DNA of 64,000 nucleotides from Phytophthora sp. 'mugwort' (Eukaryota; Oomycota; Peronosporomycetes; Peronosporales; Peronosporaceae), in contig JAUCEF010000006.1 in the NCBI GenBank assembly GCA_033558025.1, positions 2,976,001 to 3,040,000 of the forward strand, read 5' to 3'. The position numbers and the translations under genes are program-made. The notes beneath the pieces are model-generated. The model worked only from the letters and a program-made list of their open reading frames with translations. It was not told the DNA's origin and made no database searches. Within the stretch, counting starts at the first letter, position 1, and the number at the start of each line of letters is the position of its first letter. This document shows, piece by piece, positions 49,001-60,414 of the stretch.

Positions 49001-49396
49001 CGGTGTGACAGTTCCTTCCGGACAAAAAAAGCCTTCGGGACATGGTGCTGAGCACTGTTTCGTTCGCAATCTTTCTTCGGCTCCATAGACCCCAGCAGGA
49101 CACGGCCGTCGCTCTCCACCGCTGAAGCATTAAATAAATCAATGCGTAAATGAAGCTGCAAGGACATCAACTCCATGAGGGCAGAAGACGTACGTGCAGT
49201 AGGAGCCGGGTGGGCAGACCAAGCTGCCTGGACATGGCTGCGTCGTGGTCGCTCCTCGGACCGCATAGTAGCCTTCAAACGTGCACACACGTTGCACGCG
49301 ATGCTTAGAAGTCAAGCCACGTGAGGTTTCGACCCGTGTCAGCCAAGACGACACCGCTACAAGCAGCAGCAGTCTCCAAGCGCCGCTAGCCTGCAT
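46001..49396 (-). CDS. Secreted cysteine-rich protein with GCC2/GCC3-type repeats
   Basis: Two exons, 49396-49194 and 49121-46001, are joined over a 72-bp intron and encode about 1,107 residues. The model is supported because the join restores one more cysteine repeat. The N-terminus (MQASGAWRLLLLVAVSSWL) is a clear signal peptide. The remainder is roughly a dozen repeats of about 75 residues with CPAGTYG...CSGxCxxGYYCPxGS, the pattern of GCC2/GCC3 (ephrin-receptor-like) modules. Such repeats are expanded in oomycete surface and secreted proteins. There is no membrane helix or kinase domain at the C-terminus, which ends shortly after a last CIQCP motif; a longer ancestral gene may have been cut, as mobile DNA lies just downstream. 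I saw no RXLR motif. Likely extracellular or wall-associated; ligand unknown. Confidence 0.85.
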
Positions 49397-49644
49397 CCCG
49401 TTACCGGTATTTTCCGGAGATCTATGATTTAACGGATATTCCCGAATACAAAACCGAATAAAAGCCAATTAGTCAGTTTTGAAAACTGTCTAAAATTAGA
49501 AGCCCTACCCGATCACCAGACCTGTTCAAATTATTTGGTTCATATTGGCCTAACCTTCTTCTGACCAATAGTTCATACGCCAGCGATCAGCCATTCCTCC
49601 CCAAACTGCACTTTGCGTGCATCAATCCACTTCATTTTCCAATT

Positions 49645-50968
49645 ATGGCTCACCGCCGCAACTTCATTCCAATCTGGCGCAAGCAGGAAGTCATTTCCTG
49701 GATCGACACTGAGGGCAACGGCGTCCCGACAAAACGCGCAGAGAAAGCACTTCCGCGACATCGGGCTAAACGTCGACGGAGCTGCATCCGCAAATGGTAC
49801 CGCGACAAGGATAAGATCATGAGTGCCCAGCCGCACCAACGTCGGCTTTCTGGCGGTGGCCGCAAGCCTCTGTCCAAGAACATGGAGGACATGGTCTACG
49901 ACCTCGTCATTGACAAGCGTCTGCGCAAGGAGAAAGTCACCCGGGACTGGATCGCTGACCAAGCTCTGATGTGCCACGCTTCTCTACACGCTGGAGACGA
50001 TTCTCCGCCACCCTTTGCCGCTTCGCAGCACTGGGTGTCGAACTTCATGGCGCGGTACTCGCTCTCGTTGTGACGTCAGGCCAACCTTACCACCCTCTCA
50101 GACGAGACGCTAGTCGACCGGGCTGTGTCCTACATGCGGTACCTTCGCGAGCTGACGCCGAAAATGTACAAAGAGCACACGGTTCTCATGGACGAGACCG
50201 CTATGTACTTTGAGGATGCTCGTACGCAGACGGTGGACTTGTGCGGTGCGCGGCACGTGGTAGTTCGCTCAATGGGGTACGCTTCGATGCGAATTACCGC
50301 AAGTTTGGCAGTGACGGCTAGCGGTCGGAAAACTCCCCCGGTTTTGATTTGGAAGGGGAAAGACAAACCGTCTTTTGAAAAGATCGACGGTGTGTATGTA
50401 ACGTACCAGAAACGGGCTTGGGTGGACAGTGCCCTTCTCAAACGATGGATCGACCTGCAGTTTCCTCAAGTTGCTCACGGTGACGGCAAGTTCTTCGTCT
50501 GGGACTCGATGAGGGCCCACATTTCGCGTGAGGTGAAAGCAAAATGTCAGTCTAGGGGCATGGACATGTGCGTCATTCCCGGAGGGCTTACTCCGTACTT
50601 ACAGGGGGGACATTGCCATCTACCGCTCGTTTAAGGACATCCTGTGCGGCGAGATCAACGCGTGGAAGGAAAACGGCGATGTGCTGTACACCAGGGGAGG
50701 TAACCCAAGACCGCCTGCAGTTGCTACTGTGTGTGGGTGGATAAGGCTGGCGTGGCGGGCTACGGACGGCGAGACTGTGATGAGCTCGATTGCGGCGGCA
50801 GGTTTCTCCGAGAACCCGTACGACTGGTTCATTGCACGTCATGACGTGTACGGTGAGCGGTTCTTGGAAAGCTGGGCGAAACCCGATGCTGAGAGCGAGG
50901 CAAATGCCTTTAACTTCGGCGAGATCGATGATGCTCTGGATGAGGTCACCATTTTGCACGAGGAATAG
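49645..50968 (+). pseudogene. Pogo/Tigger-like DDE transposase, two lesions
   Basis: The open frame from 49,645 encodes a helix-turn-helix/CENP-B-like DNA-binding half, ends at a TGA at 50,071-50,073, and continues in the same frame with VMDETAMYF-type sequence (MDETAMYFED, first Asp, about 50,190), FFVWDSMRAHI (second Asp, about 50,500) and VIPGGLTPYLQ. A single-base frameshift in the G run near 50,605 leads to GDIAIYRSFKD and the C-terminus ending at 50,968. With only these two lesions it is the best-preserved transposase of the window. No terminal inverted repeats were recognised. Confidence 0.8.
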
Positions 50969-51017
50969 AGACCCGATGCTCTCCTTTGTCGAGGTCACCA
51001 TTTTGGTTGAGGAATAG
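50942..51017 (+). repeat. Direct repeat of the transposase 3' end
   Basis: Two 27-bp copies of GAGGTCACCATTTTG...GAGGAATAG (50,942-50,968 and 50,991-51,017) lie 49 bp apart and differ at three or four bases. The first copy encodes the last residues and stop of the pogo-like transposase; the second repeats this ending downstream. Confidence 0.7.
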
Positions 51018-51889
51018 TAATCCTACTCAAATACAAGACCCTTTTCGTGCTTGCATAAATTTGGGCCGCTTCTAATAAATAGAATACCGGACAGTACTTG
51101 GGCATTTCCGTTATACTCTACAGCACATTTCGATTCAACCGAGCAAGAAACAGCTACCCCTTTAGAAATAGCACTGCAGCAAATTCAATAATCCCTGCAA
51201 CGGATCACTCAAACGACCATCTGGAATCTCATCCTCAGACAAACTACCTATGTTTAACTTAATAATCTGAAACAACGGTATATAACTCTAAATTATGGCA
51301 TCAGTTGTTGGGTCGCTTGGGCCTTGGCCGTGTTGGGGACGCCGGTTCTAAGCCCGACGGCGATTTGCTTGTAGCTCCGTAGCTGTCGTTCAGAGTCTAG
51401 CGGAATTCCAACCATGCGCATACGGTATGTATGTGCCTTTTTTTGTCCACAACACCATTTATTTTTGGTAAGAAGGCGGTTGACTCCAGCGGGAAGCGCG
51501 CACTAAAATTCTTGAGTAGCGTACACGTTTCTGGTCGCGATCTTGGGCTTTGCTTCGCACAGGCAGTCGCTACGCTCCTGCGAGGAAAAGATTATAAGTT
51601 CGGCCTGCTACAGTGCTCGATTCACTGGATAGCTCGGCACTGGGCCCGCCTCCGCAAATACTTCGCGGCCCTGCTTTGCGGGCACTCCGCACGGGTTTGC
51701 TGTGGCTACGCGCGCTCGCAACCGCTCTCCTCCGTCGGTCTTTTTATGTGACTTTCACCCCCTCCTCCTGATACAGTGCAAGCAAAGTGACCCGAGCATA
51801 ACCATCGACAAACACTTCTCCGGCCATAGGCAAAATCATCGCATCATGTACAGGAAGAGCCCAAAATTCACAAAGAATGACCAACGAAG
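51018..51889. other. Intergenic stretch, no supported gene
   Basis: A 106-codon open frame at 51,431-51,751 has no recognisable domain and no good start context. The rest is unremarkable. Confidence 0.4.
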
Positions 51890-52330
51890 TCAGATTAATG
51901 TGGCCCGCTGTGCATAATAAACTGACCAAAAAGGTCAGATAAATATGCACGTTGGTCAAATCAATGTGAACAATGGTCATTATTCCCTGTCAACGCTCGT
52001 GACTGCTATCCCGTCCCGTTCCAGATCGAGCACCCTTCACGATGTCCCCCAATATCAACCAAAGAAGGCTGAATTTGTCGTCTTTTCTTATATGCTATGC
52101 TGATTTATGCGAATTGAAATGCATACTACATGTAGTAGTTTGTTAGTGAATTCATCTAAAGTCACATTTACGCGGTCATTAGCTTCACAATATGAGGTTG
52201 GAGTTCAAAATAATCTGGCCACCGGTTCACGATAACCTGACCTTGAGTTATCAGTAATGTCACATGATTAGGACCACGTGTACACAATAATCTGACTAAA
52301 AAGCTTACATTAATCGACCAATGGTTGATC
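51890..52330. repeat. AT-rich cluster of CTGACC/GGTCAG inverted motifs
   Basis: Around 51,890-51,985 and again 52,205-52,325 there are recurring short motifs of the form ATAATCTGACC or GGTCAGATTAAT in both orientations. Among them is a hairpin in which GTGCAT...CTGACC and GGTCAG...ATGCAC flank an A5 loop (about 51,910-51,950). The two clusters may be the ends of a nonautonomous transposon of about 0.4 kb. No target duplication could be fixed. Confidence 0.45.
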
Positions 52331-52908
52331 GCTCCGACGACTCAGAAGTCCAGGTTCTCTGGATTGGCGTGAGTGCGAACCACAGCAGCGTTGTGCGCGC
52401 TCCTCAAAGCTGTGGAGTGCACGCCTCCTTTTCAAGCTCCGTCGGAGAACGAACTGCAATTTGCCTCGTCCTCTTTTTGCAGTAAAGTGTTTGCTGGTGG
52501 CCGGTCGGGTCTGTTTGCTGGTGTCATTTGACGTCTACTACATGTACAGTAATAGCGGTTTTACTTGAAATTCATTTATAGATCTGTCTCAGGATCATGG
52601 AATATGACGGCACCTTCTATGCGTATCATCTGAAACTATGGAAAACTTGCTCCATAGACAGCATGTACAGGATACACACCTATATTAAATCTCATGCGTC
52701 AAATTCCCACGCTTGTTCAAAAGCATGTCGTTTACGTTTAACGGCATGCGATCGCGACTCGAATCCATACCGTCCGTAAGCGAGATCGAGTGTCACTCGT
52801 CAATTCTCCTCGGCGAGCAGATTTCCCCATTCAGAAGCCCCCCCCCAAAAAAAAAAAAAAAACAAGAAGAATGCAGATAAACATCCTGCTCGCAGTGACA
52901 CTTCTTTT
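52331..52908. other. Intergenic stretch with a C8/A-rich tract
   Basis: I see no gene. A homopolymer tract of C followed by about 17 A lies at 52,838-52,861, directly before the small open frame that follows. Confidence 0.4.
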
Positions 52909-53307
52909 TTGCCTGCGGAACCGCCATTTCAACGGCCATGGATTCCAAGGGACTGCCAGCGTTGCCACCGAACTTGGTTGAGTCTGATGATGCCGCGCAG
53001 ATTGGACCACGACGGAGAAATGACGTTTGCGTACAATGGACATGCTGACTTTGTGGAAGAAAGAACTTTCTTGCAGGAGTTGATGAAGTTCGACGATTTA
53101 ACCGAACCCGCAAAGAAAGAGATCATGGACCTAGCCCCAAAGTCTGCGCGTTATAACGATAAACACCTGGAAGCAATTGACGTCTACAAACGAATGATCA
53201 AGCGTGGCGCAACGCTTGATGCCGCAACGAAAGAGAAAGCCATGCATCGCGCCAACCTCTACGCAACGTACCTGGACAACCCTCGTCCTTTTCATGCTAC
53301 CAACTAA
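52909..53307 (+). CDS. Small hypothetical protein, unrecognised
   Basis: An open stretch ending at 53,307 encodes a charged, helical protein (FLQELMKFDDLTEPAKKEIM; AIDVYKRMIKRGATLDAA). A likely ATG in good context lies at about 52,939 (CCATGGATTC), but in another frame that ends early; the downstream frame has ATG near 52,987. A frameshift between the two is possible, in which case it is a pseudogene. I do not recognise a family. It precedes Crypton 2 in the same orientation and could be either a host gene or an element leftover. Confidence 0.35.
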   Translation: MPAEPPFQRPWIPRDCQRCHRTWLSLMMPRRLDHDGEMTFAYNGHADFVEERTFLQELMKFDDLTEPAKKEIMDLAPKSARYNDKHLEAIDVYKRMIKRGATLDAATKEKAMHRANLYATYLDNPRPFHATN

Positions 53308-53893
53308 AGTAGCCACGTAATGGAATTGGCTACCTTCTCGCTAAGGAAAAATCACACGTTAAGAGATATCTAGAGCTCCATCGCATTTTCATTTGAAGCT
53401 ACTTGAAGCCAATGCTCCAACAACCAGTTCGAATTTTGTCAACTACTCATCGGTGTCCGGTCAACAGGTTCGGTAAAGGCGAAGTATAGATTCTTTTGGA
53501 CAGGTTTATATGCTGGATTTTATATAAAATATACTACTATTGTGAACGTCACATGATATGTCCTATTTTTTGCAAATCGACCGCATAGAACTGCAGGATT
53601 GTGGAAGATCCAAAGGAGATTGCAAATTAGCTTATCACTCCAACTGAGAACTTTTAGCGTATCAAAACAGTTAGGGCTAGGCGTACCTTCCGACACGTTC
53701 CGACAAATATTTGTCGGAACTAGCGACAAAATATGAATATGCCGATACAAACGTCAAGTCTAACAAATAGTTCTGGCATAGATGTGGCATTCAGATAACT
53801 AAGCATTTTCCTAGATTAGGAAGAAGTTGGAGGACGTTGACACACATCCACTTGTTTAGGTCACACAGTTCGAAAAGCAGATCGAGAAGCATG
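53308..53893. other. AT-rich intergenic stretch
   Basis: No gene or RNA feature seen. It probably contains the 5' region of Crypton 2. Confidence 0.4.
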
Positions 53894-55721
53894 AGCTTAA
53901 CCGCGTTCGCGAATGTGAACACCATGAAGGCGTGAACCACAACGATCGACGCATTCAAGCGGACGGTGGAGGAAGAGAATGTTAGCATGGAATACGTCCA
54001 GGCTAGCATTCTCTTGGACAACTCCGGCAAGCGGTTGGCGGCGACTATGGATCGCTTTGGCTACTATCTCGCCACCAACGAAGGGAATAAAGGTAAGCTT
54101 GTACGCAATTCGGCAACGTCGTATTATAGAAATGTTAAGTTGTGGTTGTTCGATGAATACCCGCACTTGCGTGTCCCTACTGAATTAATATTGCTAAAGC
54201 AAAGCAAGACATTAGATAAGAGAGAAAGGTGGCTTGATTAATAAAGTTCCTCCTTGTACTAAGGAGGACTTACAGGCCCTTATTCGTTGTGTGTACAGCA
54301 CAGCTTGCGTACATGCTGACTACCAAGACACTGCGCTCGTGTTTATAATGTGGCACTGCTTCGGGCGCTCTTCGGACTTAGGCTACATACAAAAGCAGCA
54401 CGTGTCAGTATCAGTGAGCGGCACATTCTACATTCGGCTGCTGCGGATCAAGCCATCAGAAGAGCAGCGACTCACCTTGATCCCTGACAAAAAGGACTTC
54501 TTGACGTGCCCTTTGCACGCGCTCGCCGTTACACTGGCCACCCAGGATGCACCTTCTGCAGCGCTTTTTGACCAGCTGCCCGAGCTTGCGTCTGAAGATG
54601 CTATCCCGGTTGACACCAGTGCCCCTCTTCACGAGTTGTTGGCAGCTGAGCCGGCAACGCTTCAAGTTGCTGTAGTGCCGTCAACCATGCCCGCCATTGC
54701 TTCGGAGTCGGTCCTGTCGCCTACGCTCGAGTCCAGGAATCTCCGTGCCGCTGCGTACAGACACAAGCACACAAGACTAAGGAAAGAACAAACCGGAAGG
54801 TGGATTCACCAAGCGGGATGAAAATGGGATGCAGGTTTACGTGAACAGGATGCTGAAGCGCGTAGCTGAACCTGCTGGAGCCACCGCTACCTTGACCTCG
54901 CATTCCTTCTGCCGTGGCGGTGCTCAGCACGCGAACGGCGTCGACCGTCTAGCTGCTCAATGGATCTTCGACCGCGGGGCGTGGGATAAATGACGAAGAC
55001 CAACAAGGCCTTCGCTTACATCACTAACACGGCTCGCAAGGACAGGAAAGTGGCTCGAGTCTTGAGCGGATGGGGGGGACGAGTCTCTCTCCCACGATCC
55101 TGGACGTTGCGGAGCTGGATAATGCTAGCCAGGAACAGCTAGGTCGCTTGCACGCTTGTCTATTCAGCACCTGCTCAGGTCTCAAGCAACAACGACTGAA
55201 CGAAAGCACAAAGGTATCGAGCATACTCACAGCGTACCTCATTCGCTACTTCCCGCAGTTAAAGGAGCTTGCGCCGGCAGCCCCTATCGTCATGCGCGTG
55301 AGGAGTACTGGCAGCCGCGGATATACCGATTGCTGACGCGCTCGCATGGTCTGTTGCGCTGCATGACGGCGCTACTCCACCCGATAAGAACAACAAGAAC
55401 AATACGCAAGCCAACACTCATGCACAAGAATAGATCACCTTCTTGCTGTCATTCAAGAACTCATCACCACGAACAAAGCACTAGCTGCACGCCTGACAAT
55501 CATCGAGGCGGCTTTGTTGAACCCGAACGAGAAGCACGAATACCTGCAGTCGAACAAGTGGAAGAAGCGTTAGAACGGGAGCCGAAACCCAAGCTCAGGA
55601 AGAAACAAGTCACAAATCTTTCAGGCGCTTGGTACGAATGGTACACACGCGTGCCGCAGATCTGGGACTCCGCTGATCGCCAAAGAAGTCGGAGTCCCGT
55701 CAAATCGTTGCCTTCTGATAT

Positions 55722-56041
55722 AAGGTATGGATTTTGATAAGCGAAGCTTGGACGGAGCGAAGGGAGTTTTGCACTTGGTGCGAGGACCGGAGTGAAGACC
55801 ACTTGAGCTGAAGAAGGAAGATTCGAAAGTCGGAGCTTACACTACCTAATCTATCACATAGATATGCAGCCCTGCATTCAATCATTTGGTGCGTCCAATC
55901 ACCAACACTCTGTACTCGTCCAATCCTACTCGTCTAATTATCGGTTGCGTAAACAGCGTACCGTAAACATCGCGGGATCGTGTTGGACCGGTTCGGGTTA
56001 ACCGGTTACTGGTACACAGTACCAAAACCCGGCAACCCTCA
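55722..56041 (-). repeat. 3' LTR of the copia element
   Basis: This 320-bp direct repeat matches 60,094-60,414. On the minus strand it begins TGAGGGTTGCC and ends ATACCTT. Differences from the other LTR are clustered near its coordinate-low end. Confidence 0.9.
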
Positions 56042-56051
56042 ATACGCCCCC

Positions 56052-57260
56052 TCAATGCGAACACGCGTGGATTCCGAGGGCCGCCGCCAGATCCATGTTG
56101 CGCGGTCCTGGCAGTGCCTTGGTCATGATGTCCGCCAGCATGGTAGAAGTCTCGCAGTACTGGAGCTTGACTTCACCGCGCTTGACCTCATCACGGATGT
56201 GATGGTACTTGATGTCGATGTGCTTGGCGCGACCGTGGTTCACTGGGTTCTTTTTCATCTTGATTCACGACTGTTTGTCTTCGCGGATCTTGAGCTCGGG
56301 TCCAGTCGCGTTGGCAGCCGCCAAAATGTCGCATAGCAGGCGATGAATCCACTTGCTTCTTGGATCGTCAGACTGAGCGCGATGTATTCCGCCTCGCTCG
56401 TAGACAGCGAAACACTTGACTGCTTCTTGCTTTCTCAGCTCACTGGCGCACCCATCAGCATGAACGTGTAGCCGGAAGTCGACTTGCGGTCCGCGAGGTC
56501 GCCAGCTTAGTCCGCATCCGAATACCCACGAAAGTCGATCTTGTTGCCTGGCTTAAAACAGATTCCATGCGCCTTGGTGCGATGCAGACAGCGAAAGATG
56601 CGCTTGACCGCAACCCAGTGTTCCTCTTGGGGTTCTCCATGAAGCGCGATCCATAGCCCACTGCGTACGCGATATCCGGGCGAGTAGCAGCCATCACGTG
56701 CATGAGGGCACCGACAGCTTCGCGAAACGGAGCGTTCACCTTGGTCGCTGCGTCACTTGGAACCAGTCGAGTGCTCATGTCTACCGGACTCACCACAGCC
56801 TTGCACTCGTCCATACCGACACGCTTCAAGATATCATCCACAAAACGCCACTGGCACATCGTCACGCTGCCGTCCGGGCCGTCCACCAGCTCGATTCCAA
56901 GGGGAACACACACTTGCCACTGTCAGTCATTTCGAAGCGTGTCTTGAGGTCGTTTTTGGTGCGTGAAATCAGCTCGGGTGAACTTCCGGTGACCAAAACA
57001 TCGTCCACGTAGACCAGCATGGATACACAGTGGTCATCGACAGTCTTGATTTAGAGGCACGGGTCGAAGGCCGAAACTTGAAAACCGATAGAACACACGG
57101 ATTCGTCGAAGGTCTCGTTCCATACGCGCGAAGCTTGCTTGAGACCGTAGATTGCCTTCACCAATTCCAAGCAGACGAAATCATCATCCAACTCGACGCC
57201 TTCAGGAACCACGCAGAACACCAACTCCTTCATTATCTCGTATAGGAACGCAGTCACCAC
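56052..57260 (-). pseudogene. Copia reverse transcriptase and RNase H, broken
   Basis: Minus-strand pieces: LVKAIYGLKQASRVWNETF (about 57,160), LVYVDDVLVTG with the catalytic YVDD (about 57,020), VGALMHVMAATRPDIAYAVG (about 56,690) and the RNase H end with AKHIDIKYHHIRDEV (about 56,220) and LADIMTKALP (about 56,130). These are standard copia landmarks. The pieces lie in different frames with stops, so the domain is inactive. Confidence 0.85.
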
Positions 57261-57338
57261 GTCGAGTTGGTCGAGGGGTCAGCCAAAGTACTTGGTGATC
57301 GCGATGATCATGCGCAGCGTCACATATTTGACCACGGA

Positions 57339-58121
57339 CTAGAACGTCTCTGTGTACTCGATGCCGTACCTCTGCTTGAAACCCTTGGCCACGAGGTACG
57401 CCTTGTACTTCTCGATCGATCCGTCGGCTTTGCGCTTAATCTTGAACACCCACTTGGTATCGATGGCGCATTGTCCGCTGGGCAACTTGGCAGCACGAAA
57501 CACACCACGAAGTCTCATCGACTTTAGCTCGGCACGAATCGCTTTGCGCCAGTGCAGTTGGTCCGGGCCATTGACCGCTTCTTGAAATGTCGACGGCTCC
57601 GATAAGTCCACAGCTGCTTCGACCGCGTTGGCACTTACACGCCAAAACACAGATGGTGTCGATTCTTTATCTTGTTCTACAGACTTTTCTTCTTTGTCTG
57701 CGTCTGTTCGGTGCGAAGGGGAGTCGTTCGGTGCACTTGATTCTTCCAGTCCAGGTCGATGACGCACAGCGCGCGGTCTTCTGGCAGCTTCATCTTCGTT
57801 ACTCGGGCGGCTCTTGCGCTTCCCTGCCTGTTTGTACTCCATCTGGCGCGGGTCATCATCGTCGATGCCGAGCGAGTCGAAGTCCAGGTCGTCGACGTCT
57901 TCATCAGAAATCGGCGGTGAAAGTCCAAAGGTCGATTCATCGAAGTTGACATCGCGACTAATGACCGCGTGTCCCGCCTCGATGTCATAAAGTCGATACG
58001 CCTTGGACACTTCTTCGTAACCCAGAAACAATCCGGCGCGAGCCTTGGGATCCCACTTGAGTCGCTTCTCCTTCGGAGTCAGGATGGACGTCCGATAGCC
58101 GAAAACACGCATGTGCTTCAC
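57339..58121 (-). pseudogene. Copia integrase C-terminal part and start of reverse transcriptase
   Basis: A 260-codon open stretch with FGYRTSILTPKEKRLKWDPK and AGLFLGYEEVSKAYRLYD (the conserved integrase C-terminal 'GY' region), an acidic Ser-rich linker, then LHWRKAIRAELKSMRLRGVF and DTKWVFKIKRKADGSIEKYK, the entry to copia reverse transcriptase. It ends at a TAG after YTETF, so the polymerase frame is interrupted. Confidence 0.85.
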
Positions 58122-58492
58122 ACTCGGCTTGGACTTGTAGACGATCTCGAACGGAGTCTTGTGCTCGATCTTGGGTGAGGCAGCCGATTCTTCACATAAA
58201 TGGCCGTCATCGCCGCCTCAGCCCAGAAACAATTGTCCAGCTTGGCGTGATGCAACATGCTGCGGCCGATCGTGACGATAGTTCTGATGGCTCGCTCTGC
58301 TCTGCCGTTGGTCTGGTGCGCGTACGGAACCGTGGTTTGCTGCTCGATGCCTTCGTCTTTGTAGAAATCCTTGAGCGAGTTGGTCGCAAACTCACGAGCT
58401 CCGTCATGCCGCACAAACTTGACCTTCTTGCCGAACTGCATCTGCACCTTCATGATGTATGTCTTGATGCAGTCTTCACTCCGACTTGGCAC
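58118..58492 (-). pseudogene. Copia integrase catalytic core
   Basis: The translation contains KFVRHDGAREFATNSLKDFY and QQTTVPYAHQTNGRAERAIR, the second and third acidic regions of a copia integrase (the acidic residue after D-G is Arg-Glu-Phe as usual). It overlaps the frames on both sides through frameshifts. Confidence 0.8.
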
Positions 58493-59525
58493 GCAGACAG
58501 AACCTCTTCGTGCATCCGCTGGCTTCGTCCACGATCAGTAGCAGATACTTGCTGCCACTAAACGAATTTTCCTCCATGGGTCCGCAGATGTCGAAGTGGA
58601 GCAACTCAATTGTGTCGTAGCGACGCTTATCACGGTTGCTTGGGAATGGCTTTTGAACCATTTTGCCTTGCTGGCCACCACGACACACACTTGATCCACT
58701 CGACTCGGAAGGTGCTTTCGCGTCCTTGATCATCTTGGTGTCGACCATCTTGCGAAGAACCTCGACTGGAGCGTGACCCATACGCGCGTGCAAATCGACC
58801 GTCCTTCCACTTGTCGCCGCATTTGTTGATCGCTGAGGTATGCGAAGCCAGTAGGGTCCATCCACGAGATCCGCCGTCGCCACCACTTGATTCGAGTCCT
58901 TGCGCGAAACGTGCATCTCAGTGCCGTCAAATATCACCTGGAACTTGCCATGCTTGTTTATCTGCGGCACCGAAAGCAGATTCTTGCTCATATTTGGCAC
59001 GTAAAGCGCATTCTTGTTCTCGATCTCGGGTTCGTCGGTGGGCAGGAGCACTCTTTCCGCGATGGTCCCCACACCCTTGATGGCAGCCTTGTTGCCATCG
59101 GACACCGAAAGTTCGCCTTCATTTCGCTCGATAAAATTGGCGAACTTGGACTTGTCGTTGCAAATATGGTGCGTGGCACCGCTGTCGACCGCCCACATCC
59201 CGGACACATTCTTGTCCGTCGAAACTCCACATTCCAGGGAAACCGCGAACGCCACTCGATCGTAGTCGTTGTCGTAGCCGTCGCTGTCGTTTCTCCACTG
59301 GATGTTGTTGACCCCGCGTCCATGGCCGTTGCCGCCGCGTCTTGGCCCTCGGTTCTCGTCCTTCTGCTCGGTCCAGCACTTGTCAATGACGTGCCCCAAT
59401 TTCCCGCAGTACGTGCATTGGCGAGGCTCACGGTTGGTACTGAACGCCTTGGCCGCGTTCTCAGTCTTCAACGTCGCCGTCTTCTCGCCTTGTCGCTTGA
59501 TGTGCTCGTTCGTGAGCACCTTCAC
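58476..59525 (-). pseudogene. Copia gag zinc knuckle, protease and pre-integrase region
   Basis: Starts with the end of gag, then the zinc knuckle [14 protein letters not shown], the protease active site [14 protein letters not shown], the segment [20 protein letters not shown], the GAG-pre-integrase motif [17 protein letters not shown] and the first integrase part [20 protein letters not shown]. The order is canonical. Individual motifs are intact; the frame is lost on both ends. Confidence 0.88.
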
Positions 59526-59543
59526 AACGTCTTGCGAACGCAG

Positions 59544-60069
59544 CTATGCATTGCTCATCTCCAAGTTCAGCACGACGTTCTCGTAGCTCTTGGGGAGATT
59601 GCGCAGCAAGCAGATCGCCACGTCCTCGTCCTCCAGCGTGGCGCCGATGCTGCTGAGCTTGGCGCTGATGTTCAGGACCTCGTTGCAATGGTGCAAGATA
59701 TTGCCGCCTTCCGTCATCCCCATGCTAAAGAGCTGGCGCTTCAGGTAGATGCGACCAGCCTTCTGCGATCCATCGTACAGCGTCTTCAAGCGCGTCCACG
59801 CGACCCAGGCGTCCTCGCAGTCATCGACCACGTGATGGTAGTCAGCGTCCATGTGGAGCAACATCAGTCCGAAAGCGATGTTGCTCGACTTGACGTAGTC
59901 GTCCTTGGTCCGGGATTCCATGAAGCTTGGCGTCGTCTCCCGGTTCACGACATGCCACACCGACTTGGTCAGGAACACGCCACGCATGTAGCGGTTCCAC
60001 GTCGCGTAGTTGTCTCCGTTGAACTTGTCGATGGTGACCTTGGTCGAGACGTCTTGGGCAGAGGACATA
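59544..60069 (-). pseudogene. Copia gag, N-terminal part
   Basis: Start ATG at about 60,069 ([20 protein letters not shown]), a typical copia gag beginning, followed by [18 protein letters not shown] and [17 protein letters not shown]. It ends at a TAG at 59,544-59,546 where an intact element would read through to the next part; the following frame begins at about 59,525. An antisense 426-codon open frame over this stretch is a shadow. Confidence 0.85.
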
Positions 60070-60093
60070 GTGCTTGGGCACATAACCTGATAG

Positions 60094-60414
60094 AAGGTAT
60101 AGATCTCGATAAACGAAGCTTGGACGAAGCGAAGGGAGTTCTGCACTTGGTGCGAGGACCGGAGTGAAGACCACTTGAGCTGAAGAAGGAAGATTCGGAA
60201 GTCGGAGCTTACACTAGCTAGTCTATCACATAGATATGCAGCCCTGCATTCAATCATTTGGTGCGTCCAATCACCAACACTCTGTACTCGTCCAATCCTA
60301 CTCGTCTAATTATCGGTTGCGTAAACAGCGTACCGTAAACATCGCGGGATCGTGTTGGACCGGTTTCGGGTTAACCGGTTACTGGTACACAGTACCAAAA
60401 CCCGGCAACCCTCA
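60094..60414 (-). repeat. 5' LTR of the copia element
   Basis: A 321-bp direct repeat of 55,722-56,041. The coordinate-high end CCCTCA is followed by ATAT and then the continuing Crypton reading frame. Confidence 0.9.

Larger units (their letters stand above)
55722..60414 (-). mobile_element. Complete Ty1/copia retrotransposon with both LTRs
   Basis: A 4.7-kb minus-strand element in the order LTR, gag, protease, integrase, reverse transcriptase, RNase H, LTR, which is the copia order. The two LTRs differ at about nine bases, mostly transitions, and one single-base indel. It sits in the Crypton 2 reading frame, flanked by ATAT on both sides. The polyprotein is broken by several frameshifts and stops, so it is not autonomous now. 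A purine-rich stretch (GAGGGGGCG, minus strand) precedes the 3' LTR. The sequence after the 5' LTR (TCAGGTTATGTG) resembles primer-binding sites of copia-type elements that pair with initiator tRNA. Confidence 0.9.

Noticed and set aside
51431..51751. 106-codon + strand open frame
   Set aside because: No domain, no Kozak-type start and no visible conservation.
58887..60167. 426-codon + strand open frame over the copia gag/protease region
   Set aside because: It is exactly antisense to well-recognised copia gag, zinc knuckle and protease motifs, and its Val/Leu/His-rich composition looks like a shadow translation.
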